The notes: generated by a model not told the origin, from the letters alone. DNA of 64,000 bases from an uncultured Tateyamaria sp. (GCF_947496075.1 NZ_CANMBJ010000002.1:1178001-1242000); one strand, 5' to 3'; numbered from the stretch's first letter, positions 40,885-53,300 are shown. Numbers and translations are program-made.

Positions 40885-41574
40885 ATGTTCGCGGTTATGA
40901 AAACCGGCGGCAAACAGTACAAAGTTCAATCGGGCGACACGCTCCGAGTTGAAAAACTGGCCGCAAACGCAGGTGACAAAGTCCAATTCAACGAAGTGCT
41001 GATGGTTGGTGGCGACAAGCCCCAAGTCGGTTCGCCCGTTGTTTCGGGTGCAGGCGTGCAAGCCGAAGTCATCGAACAGATCAAAGGCCCAAAGACGATC
41101 AACTTCGTCAAGCGTCGCCGGAAGCACAGCTCGAAGCGCACCAAGGGTCACCGTCAGCAACTGACGCTGGTCAAGATCACCGACATCCTTGCCTCTGGTG
41201 CGGACAAGTCGGGCGTGATGGCTGCAGTGAACGGCGCCGGGTTCGGCATTGCCGCAGCACCCGCTGCCGCCAAGCCTGCCAAGAAAGTGGCGAAAGCCGA
41301 AGCGCCAAAGGCTGAAGCCAAGGCAGAGCCCAAGAAGGAAGCCAAGAAAGCCGCGCCCAAGAAGGCCGCAGCCGGTGGCGACGATCTGAAGCAACTGTCG
41401 GGTGTTGGTCCCGCGCTTGAGAAGAAACTGCACGAAGCGGGTGTGACCACCTTCGCGCAGATCGCAGCATGGACCCCAGAGGACGTTGCTGATATGGACG
41501 AGAAACTGTCTTTTAAAGGTCGGATCGAGCGTGAAGGCTGGATCGCTCAGGCCCAAGAAAAGACCCAAGGCTAA
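40885..41574 (+). CDS. rplU: 50S ribosomal protein L21 with C-terminal helix-hairpin-helix extension
   Basis: The first 105 residues are canonical L21 ([14 protein letters not shown], then [15 protein letters not shown]). They are followed by a low-complexity Ala/Lys/Pro linker (about residues 125-168) and a helix-hairpin-helix-like module ([22 protein letters not shown]). Total length is 229 residues versus about 103 in E. coli. The tail resembles one found on NuoE and other proteins of this group. It heads an operon with rpmA, 12 bases apart. Confidence 0.95.
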   Translation: MFAVMKTGGKQYKVQSGDTLRVEKLAANAGDKVQFNEVLMVGGDKPQVGSPVVSGAGVQAEVIEQIKGPKTINFVKRRRKHSSKRTKGHRQQLTLVKITDILASGADKSGVMAAVNGAGFGIAAAPAAAKPAKKVAKAEAPKAEAKAEPKKEAKKAAPKKAAAGGDDLKQLSGVGPALEKKLHEAGVTTFAQIAAWTPEDVADMDEKLSFKGRIEREGWIAQAQEKTQG

Positions 41575-41586
41575 GGAGAGAGACGC

Positions 41587-41856
41587 ATGGCACATAAAAA
41601 AGCAGGCGGTTCATCCCGTAACGGTCGCGACTCCGCTGGCCGCCGTCTTGGCGTAAAGCTTTATGGTGGCCAAGCCGCCATTCCCGGCAACATCATCGTG
41701 CGCCAGCGCGGAACCAAGTTTTGGCCGGGTGAAGGCGTAGGCATGGGCAAAGATCACACAATCTTTGCAACCGTTGATGGCGCCGTCACCTTCCACAAAG
41801 GCCTCAAGGGTCGCACGTTTATCTCCGTGCTCCCAGCTGCGGAGGCTGCTGAATAA
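41587..41856 (+). CDS. rpmA: 50S ribosomal protein L27
   Basis: An 89-residue L27: [20 protein letters not shown] then [21 protein letters not shown]. The N-terminal tail reaches the peptidyl-transferase centre. Follows rplU, as in most bacteria; GGAGAGA precedes the start. A strong terminator lies downstream. Confidence 0.98.
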   Translation: MAHKKAGGSSRNGRDSAGRRLGVKLYGGQAAIPGNIIVRQRGTKFWPGEGVGMGKDHTIFATVDGAVTFHKGLKGRTFISVLPAAEAAE

Positions 41857-41885
41857 GCCGTACCCAAAAGGTTTTGACAAAATCA

Positions 41886-41914
41886 GGGATCGGCGGAAAC
41901 GCCGGTCCCTTTTT
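41886..41914 (+). terminator. Rho-independent terminator after rpmA
   Basis: A 10-bp stem GGGATCGGCG / CGCCGGTCCC (one G-T pair) closed by a GAAA tetraloop, followed by five T residues. Confidence 0.9.
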
Positions 41915-41949
41915 CGTTTCCGCCCCCCGCAACCAGCGAGGAGGGTCTG

Positions 41950-42453
41950 ATGACAGACCTAATGACCACTGACCGCCTGACCCTGCGCCGTCCCGGAATG
42001 CAGGACGCTGCCGTGTTCGCCGCATTGGTGGGTGACTTGGATGTGTCGCGCTGGCTGACCCGCGTGCCGCATCCCTATACGCTGGCGGATGCCAATGACT
42101 TCATTGCGCGCGTTGAAGTCGGTGGAGGCAACACCTTTGTTATCTGTGCGGGAGAGCAGGTCGTCGGATGCATTGGTACCGAGGGCGAGCTTGGATACTG
42201 GCTGGGAAAGAACCACTGGGGTCTCGGCTATGCGTCCGAGGCGTGCAGGGCCATGGTTAATCGCCACTTTGCGATGACGTCTTCGGACCTGCAAAGCAGC
42301 CATTTCATGGAAAACGTGGCATCGCGCCATGTGCTTCAGAAGCTGGGATTTGTGCGGACATCGCAGACGCAGGCCAGATGCCCGGCGACAGGCGACTGTC
42401 ATGTTTTGCAGCGCATGGTGTTGACCCAAAGCACGTGGGAGATGATCGGATGA
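41950..42453 (+). CDS. GNAT family N-acetyltransferase (RimJ/RimL-like)
   Basis: A 167-residue GNAT. TDRLTLRRPGMQDAAVFAAL is the typical opening, the acetyl-CoA site is in YWLGKNHWGLGYASEACRAM, and the late ASRHVLQKLGFVRT motif is characteristic. First of an overlapping run of four genes with a second GNAT, a LysE exporter and a third GNAT. Substrate unknown; small-molecule or protein N-terminus acetylation is possible. Confidence 0.88.
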   Translation: MTDLMTTDRLTLRRPGMQDAAVFAALVGDLDVSRWLTRVPHPYTLADANDFIARVEVGGGNTFVICAGEQVVGCIGTEGELGYWLGKNHWGLGYASEACRAMVNRHFAMTSSDLQSSHFMENVASRHVLQKLGFVRTSQTQARCPATGDCHVLQRMVLTQSTWEMIG

Positions 42454-43001
42454 CGGCATCCACCAAACCAGTACTGCGCGGTCCGCGTGTCGTTCTCCGT
42501 GACGTAGTTCCTGGCGACGTCGATGCACGTTTTGCCTTGGGCAACACGCCGGATATCGTGAAGATGTTTGGCGGTGATCCGGGGCAGGTGCGGGATATCA
42601 CTCGTGATGCTGCACAGGCATGGGTTACTGTGCAGCAAGAGGATCGTCATGCTTGGGTGATCGATGTTGGTGGCGACCTGCTGGGCGCCATCCGTCTGCA
42701 CTTGATCAATCGCGCCGACCGAAGGGCTCTGATCGGTATCGGCATTCTGGATCCCAATGCGTTGGGGCAGGGTTTCGGCTCCGAAGCGATGCGCCTGCTT
42801 GGGGCGCATGCGTTTGATGACATGGGATTGCACCGGTTGGGTTGCCGGGTGCTGGCATTCAACGCCCGCGCCATTGCTGCCTACAAAAAAGTGGGGTTTG
42901 TCGTCGAGGGACGCGAACGTGAGTCTGCATTGATTGATGCCGAATGGCATGATGATTTGGTGATGGGCCTGCTCGACCGCGATTTGGTGCGTCTGCCATG
43001 A
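42450..43001 (+). CDS. GNAT family N-acetyltransferase
   Basis: A 183-residue GNAT (LRGPRVVLRDVVPGDVDARF, then GIGILDPNALGQGFGSEAMR with the Q/GxGxG/A acetyl-CoA motif, and NARAIAAYKKVGFVVEG). Starts with an ATGA overlap to the previous GNAT and ends with ATGA to the LysE gene. Confidence 0.9.
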   Translation: MTASTKPVLRGPRVVLRDVVPGDVDARFALGNTPDIVKMFGGDPGQVRDITRDAAQAWVTVQQEDRHAWVIDVGGDLLGAIRLHLINRADRRALIGIGILDPNALGQGFGSEAMRLLGAHAFDDMGLHRLGCRVLAFNARAIAAYKKVGFVVEGRERESALIDAEWHDDLVMGLLDRDLVRLP

Positions 43002-43600
43002 CAGTTGCGGCGATGTCCTTTGCCGTCTTTGCAGCCAGCCAGGTCGGAACACCCGGGCCTGCAAACATGGCGCTTTTGGCAACCGGGGCGCGGTACGGCT
43101 TTCGCGCGGCTTTGCCATTCGTGGCCGGTGTCGCGCTGGGAAAGCAGCTTATCATCTGGCCTGTTGGTTTTGGCCTGATGGAATTGGCTGATCGGGCACC
43201 GTGGGTGTTCCAAACCCTGAAATGGGTATCTGCTGCCTACATCATCTGGCTGGCGTGGAAGGTGTCACAACTGCGCCTTGGTGCATCCGACCCGAGTGCT
43301 GCCGCGCCTGGCTTCGTCGCTGGACTTGTAGTGCACCCGTTGAACCCCAAGGCGTGGGCAATGATTGTTGCAGGTTTCACGGGCTTTGTATCTCCCGGTA
43401 CGGATGCCGTTATCGCAACGGCAACGATTGGTGGAATATTGCTCGCCACGCAGGTGCTGTTTCACCCGCTTTGGACACTTGCCGGTGATCGTATCGCGCG
43501 CACCCTCGCAGGAACGCGTGCGGAACCTTATTTGATGTATACCCTCGCGGCCCTGACGGTCGCGTCGGTTCTGTTTGTTTTGTTCGGAGGAGGGACATGA
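42998..43600 (+). CDS. LysE family amino acid exporter
   Basis: A 200-residue membrane protein with a LysE/RhtB start (VAAMSFAVFAASQVGTPGPANMALLATGARYGFRAALPF), hydrophobic helices, and the HPLNPKAWAMIVAGF motif. Likely exports an amino acid or derivative. Its place between acetyltransferase genes suggests export or modification of a related compound, but this is only context. Confidence 0.88.
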   Translation: MTVAAMSFAVFAASQVGTPGPANMALLATGARYGFRAALPFVAGVALGKQLIIWPVGFGLMELADRAPWVFQTLKWVSAAYIIWLAWKVSQLRLGASDPSAAAPGFVAGLVVHPLNPKAWAMIVAGFTGFVSPGTDAVIATATIGGILLATQVLFHPLWTLAGDRIARTLAGTRAEPYLMYTLAALTVASVLFVLFGGGT

Positions 43601-44139
43601 CCGTGGAGATGGAAAAAATCGTGACCCAGAATGTGATCGAAACGGAACGCTTCGTACTGCGTCCGTTGCGCCGGTCGGACATGGGGTTGATCGAGATGTA
43701 TACGAGCGACCTGCGCGTCGCCCGCAACACCCAATCTATTCCACATCCGATCCCGCCTGGCATGACCGAAGCCTTTGTGGCGCGCGCCATGGCAGATGAG
43801 CGCGAGGAAGATGTCTGGGCGATGGACGGGCTCAAATCCGGCGGCGCGGAAATCATGGGTCTGATCTCCTTGACCCGTATGGATCGCAACCAGTCCGAGG
43901 TAGGATATTGGGTCGCTCCACATTTTTGGAACACCGGCCTTGCATCCGACGCGGTTCAGGCGCTTGTGGATGCCAATCCGATGGACAATGCCACGATGTT
44001 TGCCAGCGTGTTTCAGGACAATCCGGCCTCGGCTCGCGTCTTGACACATTGCGGGTTCGAATATCTGGGCGATGCCGAAGGGTTCTCGGTCGCGCGGGAT
44101 GCGACCGTGCCCACATGGACTTATAGTCGCAAACTCTGA
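43597..44139 (+). CDS. GNAT family N-acetyltransferase (RimJ/RimL-like)
   Basis: A 180-residue GNAT (ETERFVLRPLRRSDMGLIEMY, SEVGYWVAPHFWNTGLASDAVQ, ENP-like QDNPASARVLTHCGFEYLG). GGAGGAGG precedes the start, which overlaps the LysE gene stop. It is the third GNAT of the run. Confidence 0.9.
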   Translation: MTVEMEKIVTQNVIETERFVLRPLRRSDMGLIEMYTSDLRVARNTQSIPHPIPPGMTEAFVARAMADEREEDVWAMDGLKSGGAEIMGLISLTRMDRNQSEVGYWVAPHFWNTGLASDAVQALVDANPMDNATMFASVFQDNPASARVLTHCGFEYLGDAEGFSVARDATVPTWTYSRKL

Positions 44140-46304
<2,165 letters not shown>

Positions 46305-46379
46305 TCTTCTTCTGACTATAAATACCACCGCCGGAGGCATGGAAATCTGCGGCGTACCGCCTGAAAAAGGACGTGACCC

Positions 46380-47645
46380 ATGAAAGACTTCGCCGACATC
46401 CCTGCATTGATGGCCGATATTGGCACCCGCGCAAAAACTGCCGCGGCGTCATTGGCCTTTGCCAGCGCCGAGCGGAAGCATGCCGCTTTGATCAGCGCGG
46501 CAGAGCATGTGTGGAACAGCCGCGATGCGATTATTGCGGTGAACGCGCTGGACATGGAATTTGGTCGGAACAAGGGCTTGTCCGATGCCATGATGGATCG
46601 CCTGCGGCTGGATGAAGAGCGTATTCAAGGGATCGTCGACGGTCTGCGCGCGGTGGCTGAACAGGCTGACCCGGTCGGAGAGGTTCTGGCCGAATGGACC
46701 CAGCCCACGGGGCTGAACATTCAACGTGTTCGGACACCGCTAGGGGTTGTCGGCGTTATCTACGAAAGCCGGCCCAATGTGACGGCGGATGCGGGTGCCC
46801 TGTGCCTGAAAGCTGGCAACGCTGTTATCCTACGTGGCGGATCAGAGAGCTTTCATTCGTCGGGTGCAATCCATGCCGCGTTGCAAGCGGGTCTGCGCGA
46901 CGCCGACTTGCCCGAAGATGCCATCCAGCTTGTGCCGACGCGAGACCGTGCCGCGGTCAGTGAAATGCTGACCATGACCGACACTATCGATGTGATAGTG
47001 CCACGTGGCGGCAAAGGTCTTGTCGGTCTTGTACAGCGCGAGGCGCGTGTACCTGTCTTTGCTCATCTTGAAGGGATCGTTCACATCTACATCGACAAGG
47101 ATGCGGATCCCGAGAAGGTCCTCAAGGTTGTTTTGAACGCAAAAACGCGGCGCACGGGTATCTGTGGGGCCGCGGAGTGCTTGTTGATTCACCGGGATAT
47201 TGCGTCGACCATCGGTCAGGGCGTTGTCCGCGCGTTGGTGGACGCGGGTGTGCGTGTTCATGCAGATGTCGCGTTGCAGACGATCGAAGGCGTGTTGGCC
47301 GCCACCGACGCCGATTGGGGCAAGGAATACCTCGATATGGACATTGCCGCGCGCGTGGTTTCGGATGTTGATGCAGCGATTGAGCATATCCGAATCCATG
47401 GCTCAAACCACACCGATTGTATCCTGACCGAGGATGCGGGGGCCGCTGCCAAGTTTTTTGATCAACTCGACAGCGCGATTCTGATGCACAACGCCTCCAC
47501 CCAGTTTGCAGACGGCGGCGAGTTTGGCATGGGCGCAGAGATCGGGATCGCGACGGGCAAGATGCATGCACGCGGGCCGGTGGGTGCAGCACAGCTCACC
47601 AGTTTCAAGTACTTGGTGCGTGGCGATGGAACAGTGCGCGCCTAA
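46380..47645 (+). CDS. proA: Glutamate-5-semialdehyde dehydrogenase
   Basis: A 421-residue Pro[36 protein letters not shown] and the catalytic Cys in [15 protein letters not shown] identify it. It reduces gamma-glutamyl phosphate to glutamate semialdehyde with NADPH. Ends [22 protein letters not shown], the usual C-terminal motif. It converges with chpT, overlapping by four bases. Confidence 0.96.
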   Translation: MKDFADIPALMADIGTRAKTAAASLAFASAERKHAALISAAEHVWNSRDAIIAVNALDMEFGRNKGLSDAMMDRLRLDEERIQGIVDGLRAVAEQADPVGEVLAEWTQPTGLNIQRVRTPLGVVGVIYESRPNVTADAGALCLKAGNAVILRGGSESFHSSGAIHAALQAGLRDADLPEDAIQLVPTRDRAAVSEMLTMTDTIDVIVPRGGKGLVGLVQREARVPVFAHLEGIVHIYIDKDADPEKVLKVVLNAKTRRTGICGAAECLLIHRDIASTIGQGVVRALVDAGVRVHADVALQTIEGVLAATDADWGKEYLDMDIAARVVSDVDAAIEHIRIHGSNHTDCILTEDAGAAAKFFDQLDSAILMHNASTQFADGGEFGMGAEIGIATGKMHARGPVGAAQLTSFKYLVRGDGTVRA

Positions 47646-48235
47646 AACCGGATTGTCAGCCTGTCCGGCAAAAGTTGTGTCGAAATCTTGCGCTGTGCGT
47701 CTGCCGCCACCTCGGGCAACAGGGCGAATTGCACGTGGGCTGGGGCCAGTTCGTTGACGCCTTCTCCTTTGAGCAGGCCCCAAAGCGATGAATCGACACT
47801 TTGTTTGGCGGAATGGCCTGTGATGTCCCATGTGCCATCAGTGCACGCAATTTCAATCCGCCCGCCATAGGGCAGAGCCGTTTCAAGACATTGTACCGCG
47901 AGAAAGGCCATCCGCACAGCCCAGCGCGGTTGCGGGTCAAGCGGCCCGTAGACGGCCTTCAGCCGTCCGCCATCCATGCTGTCCGATAGGATCGACACAA
48001 CCTCGGCCCGGCCGAGCGGCTGTGCACTTGCGGCACCGTAAGCGATGCGAAAGAATCGAATACGCGCGCTGGCGTTGCCCACGCTTTCCGAGATCAGATC
48101 AAGTTCGGGCCCCGTTTGCCCGTTGGACATACCCAGCAGCTCGAGGCCGTTGTTGATGGCCCCGATTGGCGATATGAGGTCATGGCAAATGCGGCTGCCG
48201 ATCAATGCAGCCAGGTTGATGTTACTTTGGCCCAT
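47642..48235 (-). CDS. chpT: Histidine phosphotransferase ChpT
   Basis: A 197-residue protein with the dimerization helix [22 protein letters not shown], whose His carries the phosphoryl group, and a degenerate ATPase-like C-terminal domain. ChpT relays phosphate from CckA to the cell-cycle regulator CtrA in alphaproteobacteria. Its 3' end converges on proA. Confidence 0.9.
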   Translation of the reverse strand: MGQSNINLAALIGSRICHDLISPIGAINNGLELLGMSNGQTGPELDLISESVGNASARIRFFRIAYGAASAQPLGRAEVVSILSDSMDGGRLKAVYGPLDPQPRWAVRMAFLAVQCLETALPYGGRIEIACTDGTWDITGHSAKQSVDSSLWGLLKGEGVNELAPAHVQFALLPEVAADAQRKISTQLLPDRLTIRF

Positions 48236-48273
48236 CAGCGGCCCCCAGACAGTGAAATGGTAAAGGCCCGGAT

Positions 48274-48456
48274 ATGGAAGATCTGAATGCCATTCTGGCT
48301 CCCGGCATGTTGGTGCGTCATCCCCAGTACGATGAGTGGGGTATTGGGCAGGTCCAAAGCAACATCGGCGCCAAGGTCACCGTGAATTTTCCCAATGAGG
48401 GCAAGGTGGTGATCGATGGAACGCGTATTGCTTTGATCCCGGTCTTTGATGCTTGA
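48274..48456 (+). CDS. DUF3553 domain-containing protein
   Basis: A 60-residue protein (MEDLNAILAPGMLVRHPQYD, then WGIGQVQSNIGAKVTVNFPNEGK) of the small DUF3553 family, related to the RNA-polymerase-binding or UvrD-type Tudor-like C-terminal domain. Divergent from chpT. Function unknown. Confidence 0.85.
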   Translation: MEDLNAILAPGMLVRHPQYDEWGIGQVQSNIGAKVTVNFPNEGKVVIDGTRIALIPVFDA

Positions 48457-48550
48457 ACATCCTTTCTAAAACCTTAACGCATTGCAACCTCTCGTCGCAT
48501 GCGGCGTCAATCTCTACCCTTTTTCAAGATATGCCGATACACCGCCCGCG

Positions 48551-49312
48551 ATGAGCCTGACCAAAGACCCAGAATTTCGTGTGAGCCTTGTAGACGACCC
48601 GGCGGACCTGCGGGCAGCGCAGGCCTTGCGTTACGATGTTTTCGTGCGCGAACTGGGCGGTGGTGGCGCGATGGTGGACCATCATGCCGGCCTTGAGCGT
48701 GATCGCTTCGATCCCTTTTTTGATCATCTTGTTCTGTACGATGATGCGGTGGGACAGGTTGTTGCCGTTTACCGGATGCTGCGCGCCGAACAGGCCGAGG
48801 CAGCGGGGCAATTCTATTCCGAAGATGAGTATGATCTGGCACCCTTGCGCGCGACGGGGCGGAGATTGCTGGAGCTAGGTCGATCTTGCGTGCACAAAGA
48901 CTATCGCGGAGGGGCGGCGCTGTATCATCTTTGGAATGGTCTTGCCGCTTACGTGGCGGAGCATCAGATTGACATCATGTTTGGCGTCGCGTCGTTCCAC
49001 GGCACCAATCCACGAGCCATTGCGCAACCTCTGTCACTCCTATATCACCGTCACCTTGCACCCGAACCGCTGCGTGTGACGGCTCGAGCGCCACACGCTG
49101 CCGCCATGAACCTGATACCCGAAGATCAGATCGACAGACGCGCGGCGATGGTGGACATGCCTGCCTTGATCAAAGCCTATCTGCGCCTTGGCGGTGTCGT
49201 GGGGGAGGGGGCCTATGTCGATCATGCCTTCAACACGACAGATGTGTGCCTGATCATGGACACTGCTGCTATGTCGGACCGTCAGAGGCGGATTTATGGA
49301 GCAGTTTCATGA
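48551..49312 (+). CDS. olsB: L-ornithine N-alpha-acyltransferase OlsB
   Basis: A 253-residue acyltransferase: LRAAQALRYDVFVRELGG and ELGRSCVHKDYRGGAALYHLW are typical of OlsB, which transfers a 3-hydroxyacyl chain from ACP to ornithine, the first step of ornithine lipid synthesis. ATG at 48551 is used; the frame extends upstream to 48482. It overlaps olsA at ATGA. Confidence 0.9.
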   Translation: MSLTKDPEFRVSLVDDPADLRAAQALRYDVFVRELGGGGAMVDHHAGLERDRFDPFFDHLVLYDDAVGQVVAVYRMLRAEQAEAAGQFYSEDEYDLAPLRATGRRLLELGRSCVHKDYRGGAALYHLWNGLAAYVAEHQIDIMFGVASFHGTNPRAIAQPLSLLYHRHLAPEPLRVTARAPHAAAMNLIPEDQIDRRAAMVDMPALIKAYLRLGGVVGEGAYVDHAFNTTDVCLIMDTAAMSDRQRRIYGAVS

Positions 49313-50166
49313 GCATGACATGGGACGGTGCACCGCCGCCTGACCATGTGGTGCGTGGTCCGACCGCGGTGCTGCGCATTCTTTGGCGAGGCGCGGGTAT
49401 CGTTTTGATCATTCTCATCGGATTGGCGTTGCTCCTGCCTTTGCGTATGATCGAAAGGCCGTTTTTTGGGTTGACGCGCCCGTGGACGCCCTGGATCACG
49501 CAGGTGGTGTGCCGCTTGTCCATGTTCTGGCTTGGGCTGTCCTACATCCGCACTGGCAAACCGATGAAAGGGCGGGGTGCCATCGTGGCCAACCACTCGT
49601 CCTGGTTGGACATCTTTGTTCTGAACGCGGCGGACCGTATCTACTTCGTGTCGAAATCAGAAGTGGCGGGATGGCCCGGTATCGGTACGCTGGCCCGCGC
49701 AACAGGCACGTTGTTCATTGCTCGCGATCCACGCGCGGCCAAGGTGCAAACGGAGTTGTTCCAAGAGCGGTTGCTGGCCGGTCAAAGGCTTTTGTTTTTC
49801 CCCGAAGGCACCAGTACAGACGGTTTGCGTGTTTTGCCGTTCAAGACGACCTTGTTCGCGTCATTCTTCGCTGAAGATCTGCGCCCACATCTGTCCGTAC
49901 AGCCGGTCACGGTGGTGTACCATGCGCCGCAACGCCGTGATGCTAGGACCTATGGCTGGTGGGGTGACATGGAATTCGGCACACACCTTTTGGCAACGCT
50001 TGCATTGCCGCAACATGGACGGGTGGAGGTGATCTATCACGCGCCCTTGCGTGTGTCCGACTTTGCGGATCGCAAGGCTTTGGCGGCGGCGGCGGAGGTG
50101 GCGGTACGCGCCAGTCATGCGCTTGCAGCGGGTGAACAGGCGGTAAGCGACGAGACCGGAGTTTAA
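49309..50166 (+). CDS. olsA: Lyso-ornithine lipid O-acyltransferase OlsA / 1-acylglycerol-3-phosphate acyltransferase family
   Basis: A 285-residue membrane acyltransferase with one N-terminal transmembrane helix, the NHSSWLDIF box, and LLFFPEGTSTDGLRVLPFK. Coupled by ATGA to olsB, so it most likely adds the second acyl chain of ornithine lipid. Ornithine lipids are common in marine Roseobacters. Confidence 0.9.
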   Translation: MSMTWDGAPPPDHVVRGPTAVLRILWRGAGIVLIILIGLALLLPLRMIERPFFGLTRPWTPWITQVVCRLSMFWLGLSYIRTGKPMKGRGAIVANHSSWLDIFVLNAADRIYFVSKSEVAGWPGIGTLARATGTLFIARDPRAAKVQTELFQERLLAGQRLLFFPEGTSTDGLRVLPFKTTLFASFFAEDLRPHLSVQPVTVVYHAPQRRDARTYGWWGDMEFGTHLLATLALPQHGRVEVIYHAPLRVSDFADRKALAAAAEVAVRASHALAAGEQAVSDETGV

Positions 50167-50552
50167 CCTTTTGCTGCGTGCGTGGCCGGACAACCGAACG
50201 CTGCTGGCCTGTCACCCCCGTACACTCCCTGTGCACCCCCCCGTACACCGGGGATGCACCACACTATGGCAAGACTGCTCTTGCGCATCAGATCTTGTGC
50301 TTATTTGATCCAAAGGACGCGCTTGCGCGCGATACCAATCCAGTCGCCTGTAACTGGTGTGCTCGCAATTGTGCAGCCGGGCGTGGATGGTGTCGAATGG
50401 GGCTTGCCATTTCAGAGCGCTTGGCATAATCGGCGCGCACTAACTCCGCAGTTCGGGGCGGGCAGATGGGGGAGACATCCCCAGATGTCCACCGGTTGGC
50501 GCATCCGCGCTGATACCCCGGGCAAGGCGAAAACCGGAAAAGGATAAAGCAC
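50167..50552. promoter_or_regulatory. Leader region of the rpsB-tsf operon
   Basis: A 386-base gap with no coding frame. It contains a hairpin built from GTGCA-x-CCCC and GGGG-x-TGCAC near 50230-50260. rpsB operons often have long leaders with feedback control by S2; this may be one, but no known motif was matched. Confidence 0.4.
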
Positions 50553-51368
50553 ATGGCTCTTCCCGAGTTCTCCATGCGTCAGCTGCTTGAAGCAGGCGTA
50601 CACTTTGGTCACCAGACACAGCGCTGGAACCCGCGCATGTCGCCCTTCATTTATGGCGCGCGCAACGGCATCCACATCATGGACCTGACGCAGACTGTTC
50701 CGATGCTGGATCAGGCCCTGCAAGCTGTCCGCGACACTGTCGCAAAAGGCGGCAGCGTTCTGTTCGTTGGCACCAAGCGTCAAGCGGCACAGCCCATTGC
50801 GGATGCAGCCGAGAAATGCGCGCAGTACTACATGAACCACCGCTGGCTGGGTGGCACGCTGACCAACTGGCAGACCGTGTCGAAATCGATCAACCGCCTG
50901 AAGTCGATCGATGAGCAGTCCGAGAACGGTTTTGAAGGTCTGACGAAGAAAGAGCGTCTGGGCATGGAACGTGACCAGGGCAAACTTCAAGCCTCGCTGG
51001 GTGGTATCCGCGAGATGGGTGGTCGTCCTGATCTGCTGTTCGTCATCGACGTCAAGAAAGAAGCGCTGGCCGTCGCGGAAGCCAACAAGCTGGGTATCCC
51101 GGTTGTGGCTGTGGTCGACACCAACTGCTCGCCCGATGGTGTGGATTACATCATCCCCGGTAACGATGACGCGGCCCGTGCCATTGCGCTGTATTGCGAT
51201 CTGGCATCGCGCGCAGCCCTTGACGGCATGAGCGCCCAACTGGGTGCAGCCGGCGTTGATCTGGGTGCGATGGAAGAAGCACCGGTTGAGGAAGCTGTCG
51301 CCGAAGAGGCCCCTGCAGAAGAAACCGCTGCTGAAGCGCCTGCTGCCGAAGCGCCTGCAGAAAGCTGA
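50553..51368 (+). CDS. rpsB: 30S ribosomal protein S2
   Basis: A 271-residue S2: [24 protein letters not shown] at the start, then [14 protein letters not shown] and [26 protein letters not shown]. The C-terminus has an Ala/Glu-rich tail beyond the core. AAAAGGA precedes the start. Followed by tsf, as in nearly all bacteria. Confidence 0.97.
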   Translation: MALPEFSMRQLLEAGVHFGHQTQRWNPRMSPFIYGARNGIHIMDLTQTVPMLDQALQAVRDTVAKGGSVLFVGTKRQAAQPIADAAEKCAQYYMNHRWLGGTLTNWQTVSKSINRLKSIDEQSENGFEGLTKKERLGMERDQGKLQASLGGIREMGGRPDLLFVIDVKKEALAVAEANKLGIPVVAVVDTNCSPDGVDYIIPGNDDAARAIALYCDLASRAALDGMSAQLGAAGVDLGAMEEAPVEEAVAEEAPAEETAAEAPAAEAPAES

Positions 51369-51389
51369 AGCGTCACACAACTGACATGT

Positions 51390-51411
51390 GCGGCGGGCTA
51401 AGGCCTGCCGC
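51390..51411 (+). terminator. Hairpin between rpsB and tsf
   Basis: A nine-base stem (GCGGCGGGC / GCCTGCCGC, one G-T pair) with a TAAG loop. No T-run follows. It probably acts as an attenuator or a processing and stability element that sets the S2:EF-Ts ratio. Confidence 0.65.
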
Positions 51412-51441
51412 AACCCACACCCATTTGAGGAGAGCCAAGAG

Positions 51442-52317
51442 ATGGCAATCACAGCAGCATTGGTGAAAGAACTGCGCGACAGCACCGGCGCAGGCATGAT
51501 GGACGCGAAAAAAGCGCTGACCGAAACCGGTGGTGACATGGAAGCCGCTGTTGACTGGCTGCGCACCAAGGGCTTGGCGAAAGCCGCCAAGAAATCGGGC
51601 CGGACGGCTGCCGAAGGTCTGGTGGCCGTTGTTGTCGACGGTGGCACTGGCGTTGCGGTTGAAGTGAACTCGGAAACCGACTTTGTTGGCAAGAACGCTG
51701 AATTCCAGGAAATGGTGTCCGGCATCGCCACCGCCGCTTTGGGCGTGGACGGTGTTGAAGCACTTGCTGCTGCCGACATGGGTGGCAAGTCCGTTGCAGA
51801 CGTCGTGACTGACAAGATCGCAACCATTGGCGAGAACATGTCGGTCCGCCGCATGGCCAAGATTTCCGGCGGTACAGTTGTGTCCTATGTCCACAACGCG
51901 GCAACTGCCGGCATGGGTAAAATCGGTGTTCTGGTCGCCATGGACGGCGGCGACGAAGCGTTCGGCAAGCAGGTTGCGATGCACATCGCGGCTGTAAACC
52001 CTGCAGCTTTGTCCGAGGCCGACATGGATACTGCCGTGGTCGAGAAAGAAAAGCAGGTTCAGATGGATATTGCACGTGAAAGCGGCAAGCCTGAGCAGGT
52101 CATCGAGAAGATGATCGTGGGCCGGATGAAGAAATTCGTCGCCGAATCAACCTTGCTGAACCAGTCCTTTGTTGTGAACCCCGACCTGACGGTCGAGGCG
52201 GCTGCCAAGGAAGCGGGCGCAACCATCACCGGCTTTGCCCGTCTGGAAGTGGGCGAAGGCATCGAAGTCGAAAAGGAAGACTTTGCAGCCGAGGTTGCGA
52301 AAGCAGCTCAGGGCTAA
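51442..52317 (+). CDS. tsf: Elongation factor Ts
   Basis: A 291-residue EF-Ts: [20 protein letters not shown] then [22 protein letters not shown], and [12 protein letters not shown], the nucleotide-exchange motif. It recycles EF-Tu. GAGGAG precedes the ATG at 51442. Confidence 0.97.
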   Translation: MAITAALVKELRDSTGAGMMDAKKALTETGGDMEAAVDWLRTKGLAKAAKKSGRTAAEGLVAVVVDGGTGVAVEVNSETDFVGKNAEFQEMVSGIATAALGVDGVEALAAADMGGKSVADVVTDKIATIGENMSVRRMAKISGGTVVSYVHNAATAGMGKIGVLVAMDGGDEAFGKQVAMHIAAVNPAALSEADMDTAVVEKEKQVQMDIARESGKPEQVIEKMIVGRMKKFVAESTLLNQSFVVNPDLTVEAAAKEAGATITGFARLEVGEGIEVEKEDFAAEVAKAAQG

Positions 52318-52339
52318 TCTTTCCCTTGCATTGAATGTG

Positions 52340-52370
52340 AAACGGCGCGCCCATTGTGGCGTGCCGTTTT
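52340..52370 (+). terminator. Terminator after tsf
   Basis: A 12-bp stem (AAACGGCGCGCC / GGCGTGCCGTTT, one G-T pair) with a CATTGT loop, ending in a T-run. Confidence 0.85.
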
Positions 52371-52388
52371 GCGTTGGAGGGGATGTTT

Positions 52389-53300
52389 ATGTTGGATGTG
52401 GGCGATGGTCACCGGCTGTGGTTTGAACAGGCCGGGCAGGGCGCAGATGCCCTTGTGTTGCATGGTGGGCCCGGATCTGGCTGCAAGCCGGGACACTATG
52501 ATCTGTTTGATCTGTCGCGATACCGCGTGACCCTGCTGGATCAGCGCGGTTGTGGTCGGTCAACGCCTCTTGCCTCCGAAACGCTGGACGCTTTGGACGC
52601 TAACACGACACAGCATCTGATTGCCGACATCGAAATGCTGCGTGCCCATCTGGGCGTGGATGCTTGGGTGCTGTTTGGCGGATCATGGGGGTCGACGTTG
52701 GCCTTGGCCTATGCACAGGCCCATCCCACGCGCGTGCGGGCGCTGGTTCTGGCGGGGGTGGCAACAACGGCGGAGCGAGACTTGCGTTGGTTGTATGGGG
52801 ATGTGGGGAACATGTTTCCCGAAGCATACAAGGAGTTTTGTGCAGCCGTGCCGGAGGTGAGCATGGCCCCCGAGGCGACGGTGGAGCGTATACGTGCCTA
52901 TGCTGAGCTGTTGCAAGATCCTGTCCGTGCGCAGTCGGCCGCGGATGCGTGGTGCCAGTGGGAGACCGGGATCTTTGGTGGAGATATTCACACGCCGGGG
53001 TCCCGCTATTCTGACCCGTCCTTTCGGCTGGGGTTTGCGCGGATCGTTACGCATTATTTTGCCCATGGGGCTTGGATGGACGACGATCAATTGCTGCGGA
53101 ATGTCGGGACCATCGCGCACGTCCCGTGTACCATGATCCACAGCCGGTTTGATCCGTCTTGCCCGTTGCGCGCGCCGTGGGAATTGGATCAAGTTTGGCC
53201 GGCGGCGACCTTGCGGGTGCTGGATGGCACGACCCATTCCGCCTTGGACAAAGAGATGGTCCGGGTCATCCGTTCAGCGACGGATTCATTGGTGCTCTGA
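52389..53300 (+). CDS. pip: Prolyl aminopeptidase (proline iminopeptidase), alpha/beta hydrolase
   Basis: A 303-residue serine peptidase: LHGGPGSGCKPGHYDLFD (oxyanion motif), LLDQRGCGRSTP, nucleophile in FGGSWGSTLALAYA, Asp in SRFDPSCP and His in DGTTHSAL. It releases N-terminal proline from peptides. ATG at 52389 has GGAGGGG at proper spacing; the ATG at 52383 is too close. Confidence 0.9.
   Translation: MLDVGDGHRLWFEQAGQGADALVLHGGPGSGCKPGHYDLFDLSRYRVTLLDQRGCGRSTPLASETLDALDANTTQHLIADIEMLRAHLGVDAWVLFGGSWGSTLALAYAQAHPTRVRALVLAGVATTAERDLRWLYGDVGNMFPEAYKEFCAAVPEVSMAPEATVERIRAYAELLQDPVRAQSAADAWCQWETGIFGGDIHTPGSRYSDPSFRLGFARIVTHYFAHGAWMDDDQLLRNVGTIAHVPCTMIHSRFDPSCPLRAPWELDQVWPAATLRVLDGTTHSALDKEMVRVIRSATDSLVL

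Noticed and set aside
50412..51860. 482-codon minus-strand open frame
   Set aside because: It lies opposite rpsB and tsf, which are certain; composition is antisense-like.
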